A DNA stretch of 35,277 nucleotides, from NCBI GenBank assembly GCA_016282855.1, contig JAEELT010000005.1, positions 1 to 35,277 on the forward strand. The letters are read 5' to 3'. The translations under genes were made by a program, and so were the position numbers. This DNA is from Clostridiaceae bacterium. Its GTDB lineage: Bacteria > Bacillota > Clostridia > Oscillospirales > Acutalibacteraceae. The notes below the pieces were generated by a model. It ran no database searches. It was not told the DNA's origin and worked only from the letters and a program-made list of their open reading frames with translations. Shown piece by piece: positions 32,183 through 35,277 of the stretch. The number at the start of each line of letters is the position of its first letter. Positions within the stretch are counted from its first letter, which is position 1.

Positions 32183-32202
32183 TGATGTAAAGGAGATTAT
32201 AT

Positions 32203-35200
32203 ATGAAAGCAAAACGAATAGCAGCTGTAGTTCTCAGTGTTATCATTGCTCTGTCTGCGCTTCCGCTGCAGATTGCCTCTGCGGCGTCGGACCCGCCTGT
32301 AACTTCCACCTTCAGTATAAGCGCAAACGACAGCACCTTCACCATAACGCGCAGCGATACTTCAACACAGGAGCGTGTTATTTACCGGACGGTCGGTATT
32401 ACCGCGTATGAAACTGTCAATTTTGAGCGCGCCATAGGTACGCTGGTATTTGAGCCTCAGGAGAGTTCAAAGAGCGTAACGGTTACCGAATACACCGTTG
32501 CGCAAATGGATGAGCAAAATGAACGCAACATCCTCTTTTATTACCAGCTCGGCACTTCCCGCACGTATCGCTTTGAGGTGCTTGATATGTACGGCTGTGT
32601 TCTCGCCTCGGAAAACAGGACTATAGATTACGGCTCCTCATATAAGATAAACAAAGATTATTTAAACGGCGATATTGAAGATATGATTTATTTCTATCAG
32701 CAGAATGCCGCAGTCAGACCGATAGGGTCATCCATCTCAAATTATGTTGAAGTCAGTGAAAGCACATCTGCCGATACCTGGCTGGACGTAACCGATAGCG
32801 GGTACGCCTCAAATCCAGTATGCTCCGTATCCACCGAAAATTTATTCACTCAGTCGGGCCTCAGCCGCCGTTATCTCAGCATTGCGGGCTACAAGATGTA
32901 CACAAATGTTCGCCTGTCAATGGTAGAGGTTGATGACGGTTACCACTATGTGCAGATTTATACCGGACAGAATTATGACACGGGCGACGATGGTGACGGC
33001 GCCGTCAATCAGCCGGTAAACTCGATTTATAAAGCGTGCTTTGACCCTGATGCAAGCGCTGTATTCACAGGCACCAATTATTTTTCACACTGTGTTGAAA
33101 CATTCCCGCGCAGATATGATTACCGTACACTCGCCGCTGAGCAGGCCGCCGGAATAGCCAATTCCGATTTTGATTATACCGGCACCGGCAATACTCACTA
33201 TGCCCAGAAATTCGCTGCGGGTATGCGCGCTTCCAAGTCCGGAGCGCTGCTTCTAGACCCCAAGGTTGAAACCGTTTATGCGCGCTTTGATGCCGGCGGC
33301 AGCGGAAACGATAAATGGAGGTTCAAAAACCTCAAGCTCCGTCTTGCATTGGGCGACAGCACAAGGCCCGAAGTGCTCGGCAGACTGTATATTTCACAGA
33401 GCCCGGTTTATTACAAATACAGCACGGTAACAATTTCAGTTCCGTTTTCCGAAACGGTGACCGCTCAGAACGCGGTGCTCAGAACCTCATGGGGCGATTT
33501 TGCCTGCATAACCAACGATAACTCAAAGGCTACAAATGTGCTCACCTTTGAAGGCCGTATTCCCGCAAACGCGAGCACAAGCGCCGCCCTCTCCGTTTCA
33601 CAGATAATCGGCACAGTCACCGACCTGTGCGGCAATCAGTTCGCCGGAGGCTCTCTCAGCTCTTATTTGGGCTCAACTCCCACCGCGAGAGATATTCCGA
33701 TGCAGTTGACAGCCGAAGGCTATGTTATCAGCTACCCCTCTCAGATGTATGCCTTTGCCGACATGGCTAATACAAATCCGAGCGCCAAGGCCGTGCTCAC
33801 AAATGATATCAATATGCTGGGCACATCCTATTTAAAAGTTGATCCTATTTGCGTTCCCGGCTATGCCGGCACCTTTGACGGAAAGGGTTATACCATCCAT
33901 AATCTGTCTGTAAGCGGCGCAAACACAAATGATGTGGGCCTGTTTTACAAGATAGCATCCGGCGGAGTTGTAAAGAATCTTACACTCGAAAATGCTGAAG
34001 TCGTGAACGGAGCTGTTTGCAACCTCGGCGGTATCTGCGCGTATAACTACGGCCTTATAGAGAATTGCACGTTTTGCGGCACTGTTTCTTCATCCAATCT
34101 GGGCCTTGACGCCACCGGCAAAGCAATGGGCGGCATCTGCGCCGTAAATAACGGTACAGTCAGAGGCTGCAGAGCTTATAATCCGGACACAAAAACCAAC
34201 GCTAATCATTTTTTGCTTGAAAACAGATGGAAATATATAACTGTCGGCGGTATTGCCGGCATAAATAACGGCAGCATAGTTTCAAGCTACTTTTACGGCA
34301 GATACAATGAGCGTGAAACAGATAACAAACTGCGCGGCGCTCTCTGCGGCAAAAACGCGGGCACGATTACCAACAGCTGCGGCCTGCACGAAAACCGCAA
34401 CTGGATAGACAGCTGTGTTGATAATGCGGATGACTCCGGCGGCGCTCAGAACGACGTTCTCTTTGCGGAGTATTCCGACTTCGAGTCAGGCAGAGTCTGC
34501 TGGATTCTTAACGGCGGTGTTACCGACGGCACTCAGATCTGGTATCAGAATGTCACCGACACTCCCAAAGACCCGCTTCCCGTCTATTCGGGCAGCACGG
34601 TTTACCTCCACGGCACTGCTTACAGAAACAACGATAATCATATCAGAGGTACATTTCACAGAAATGTTGAGCCGACCTGCACCGTGGACGGTCTCGGAGC
34701 ATATTACGAGTGCAGCATAGCGGGCTGCAATGCAATATGCACCGACAGCGAAATGCAGAACGAAACCACCCTTGAGGCGCTGAGAATTCCCCATCTCGGT
34801 CACGATTTCACAGATGTGACCCCGTCTTGGACCTGGGTGGGCCACACTCAGGCCACAGCCGCCTTTGCCTGCGTGCGCGGATGCGGCTATGTTGTTGAGG
34901 TCACGGATGATAACATCACCGTTATTGACACCGACCCTGCAAAACACGAGTACAAAGCGGAGGTGTCCTTTGAAAGCAACGATTATTCAAACAGCACCTT
35001 CGAGGACCGCAGCTACAATGTAACATTTCTCAATTATAACGGCGACACTCTTCAGAGCGGCGATGTGCTTTACGGCGAAACACCCGTGTATAATGGCGAA
35101 GAGCCTTCAAGGCCTGCCGACGCGCAGTACACCTATACCTTTACCGGATGGGAACCGGCCCTGTCAGACGTAACCGGCGACGCGACATACAAGGCAGCAT

Positions 35201-35277
35201 TCAAACCGGAACCGATCGAGACACCGAAGCCCGTCTGGGTCTGCTCAAAGTGCGGAAGGGAGAATTCGGAGGAGGAC
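32203..35277 (+). CDS. large secreted GLUG-repeat surface protein, 3'-partial
   Basis: The frame stays open for 1025 codons to the window end. A signal peptide (residues 1-28, positive start, hydrophobic core, ASAA before SDPP) directs export. Residues 30-500 are beta-rich and unassigned. A region near 405-485 resembles a bacterial Ig-like domain. GLUG-type repeats follow at about 609 (GGICAYNYGLIENC), 644 (GGICAVNNGTVRGC), 683 (GGIAGINNGSIVSS) and 712 (GALCGKNAGTITNS). Cys-containing EPTC...LGHD repeats come next (about 825-905), then a Listeria-Bacteroides-type repeat (941-1002; VTFLNYNGD ... YTFTGWEP). The window ends just after C1014-x2-C1017. AAAGGAG seven bases before ATG 32203 fixes the start. 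Likely adhesive or wall-associated; function unknown. Confidence 0.85.
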   Translation, partial: MKAKRIAAVVLSVIIALSALPLQIASAASDPPVTSTFSISANDSTFTITRSDTSTQERVIYRTVGITAYETVNFERAIGTLVFEPQESSKSVTVTEYTVAQMDEQNERNILFYYQLGTSRTYRFEVLDMYGCVLASENRTIDYGSSYKINKDYLNGDIEDMIYFYQQNAAVRPIGSSISNYVEVSESTSADTWLDVTDSGYASNPVCSVSTENLFTQSGLSRRYLSIAGYKMYTNVRLSMVEVDDGYHYVQIYTGQNYDTGDDGDGAVNQPVNSIYKACFDPDASAVFTGTNYFSHCVETFPRRYDYRTLAAEQAAGIANSDFDYTGTGNTHYAQKFAAGMRASKSGALLLDPKVETVYARFDAGGSGNDKWRFKNLKLRLALGDSTRPEVLGRLYISQSPVYYKYSTVTISVPFSETVTAQNAVLRTSWGDFACITNDNSKATNVLTFEGRIPANASTSAALSVSQIIGTVTDLCGNQFAGGSLSSYLGSTPTARDIPMQLTAEGYVISYPSQMYAFADMANTNPSAKAVLTNDINMLGTSYLKVDPICVPGYAGTFDGKGYTIHNLSVSGANTNDVGLFYKIASGGVVKNLTLENAEVVNGAVCNLGGICAYNYGLIENCTFCGTVSSSNLGLDATGKAMGGICAVNNGTVRGCRAYNPDTKTNANHFLLENRWKYITVGGIAGINNGSIVSSYFYGRYNERETDNKLRGALCGKNAGTITNSCGLHENRNWIDSCVDNADDSGGAQNDVLFAEYSDFESGRVCWILNGGVTDGTQIWYQNVTDTPKDPLPVYSGSTVYLHGTAYRNNDNHIRGTFHRNVEPTCTVDGLGAYYECSIAGCNAICTDSEMQNETTLEALRIPHLGHDFTDVTPSWTWVGHTQATAAFACVRGCGYVVEVTDDNITVIDTDPAKHEYKAEVSFESNDYSNSTFEDRSYNVTFLNYNGDTLQSGDVLYGETPVYNGEEPSRPADAQYTYTFTGWEPALSDVTGDATYKAAFKPEPIETPKPVWVCSKCGRENSEED

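Noticed and set aside
1-35277. CRISPR arrays, tRNA/rRNA genes, transposons, phage or defence genes
   Set aside because: Read through every gap and both strands; no repeat-spacer pattern, cloverleaf, transposase or defence family was seen, and gaps are too short for hidden systems.

Overview
The window looks like chromosomal DNA of an uncultured, probably gut- or rumen-associated Firmicute of class Clostridia (Oscillospiraceae-like). The evidence is strong GGAGG-type ribosome binding sites, SepF and two DivIVA-type proteins, a B. subtilis-like order miaB-ricA(ymcA)-mutS-mutL, split transketolase, a TatD gene next to metG, and a large secreted GLUG-repeat protein with CxxC motifs. Base composition looks slightly above 50 % GC by eye; I did not compute it. 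I saw no tRNA or rRNA genes, insertion sequences, phage genes or CRISPR. No gene-free stretch exceeds 300 bases; the longest are about 185 (31302-31486), 168 (28030-28197) and 137 (5418-5554).

Region 1 (1-5417, + strand) holds the 3' part of an FtsK/SpoIIIE DNA translocase with an unusual acidic tail, a YgiQ-type radical SAM protein, a membrane-anchored ComEC-like metallo-beta-lactamase-fold hydrolase and a DUF3006 protein. It ends at a hairpin that also contains a good sigma-A promoter for the next unit. Region 2 (5555-22707, + strand) is a long, tightly packed housekeeping run. It carries tRNA modification and mismatch repair (miaB, ricA-like, mutS, mutL, miaA); an envelope and division block (HlyD-like protein, yggS, sepF, divIVA, lspA, rluD-like); an HAD phosphatase; split transketolase; a second DivIVA-like coiled coil; a solitary fumarase-type beta subunit; and a PrsW-type protease. 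A terminator follows.

Region 3 (22760-28029, - strand) is a five-gene unit read as Gfo/Idh/MocA oxidoreductase, nagB, metG, tatD, PHP phosphoesterase, with gaps of 21 bases or less. Region 4 (28198-30804, + strand) diverges from it and encodes two xylose-isomerase-like TIM-barrel proteins and an alpha/beta hydrolase. Together with the Gfo/Idh dehydrogenase this resembles the oxidoreductase plus TIM-barrel sets used to process keto-sugars and glycosides. A bidirectional terminator follows.

Region 5 (30864-35277) has a small lysine/alanine-rich repeat protein on the - strand. Diverging from it is a TetR-type regulator with a consensus promoter overlapped by a 55-base two-tier palindrome. Directly downstream is a secreted multi-domain protein of more than 1000 residues that runs off the window. 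The most distinctive items are this regulator/secreted-protein unit, the divergent sugar module, the acidic tails on the two division proteins, and the Cys/His-rich tail of the RicA-like protein.
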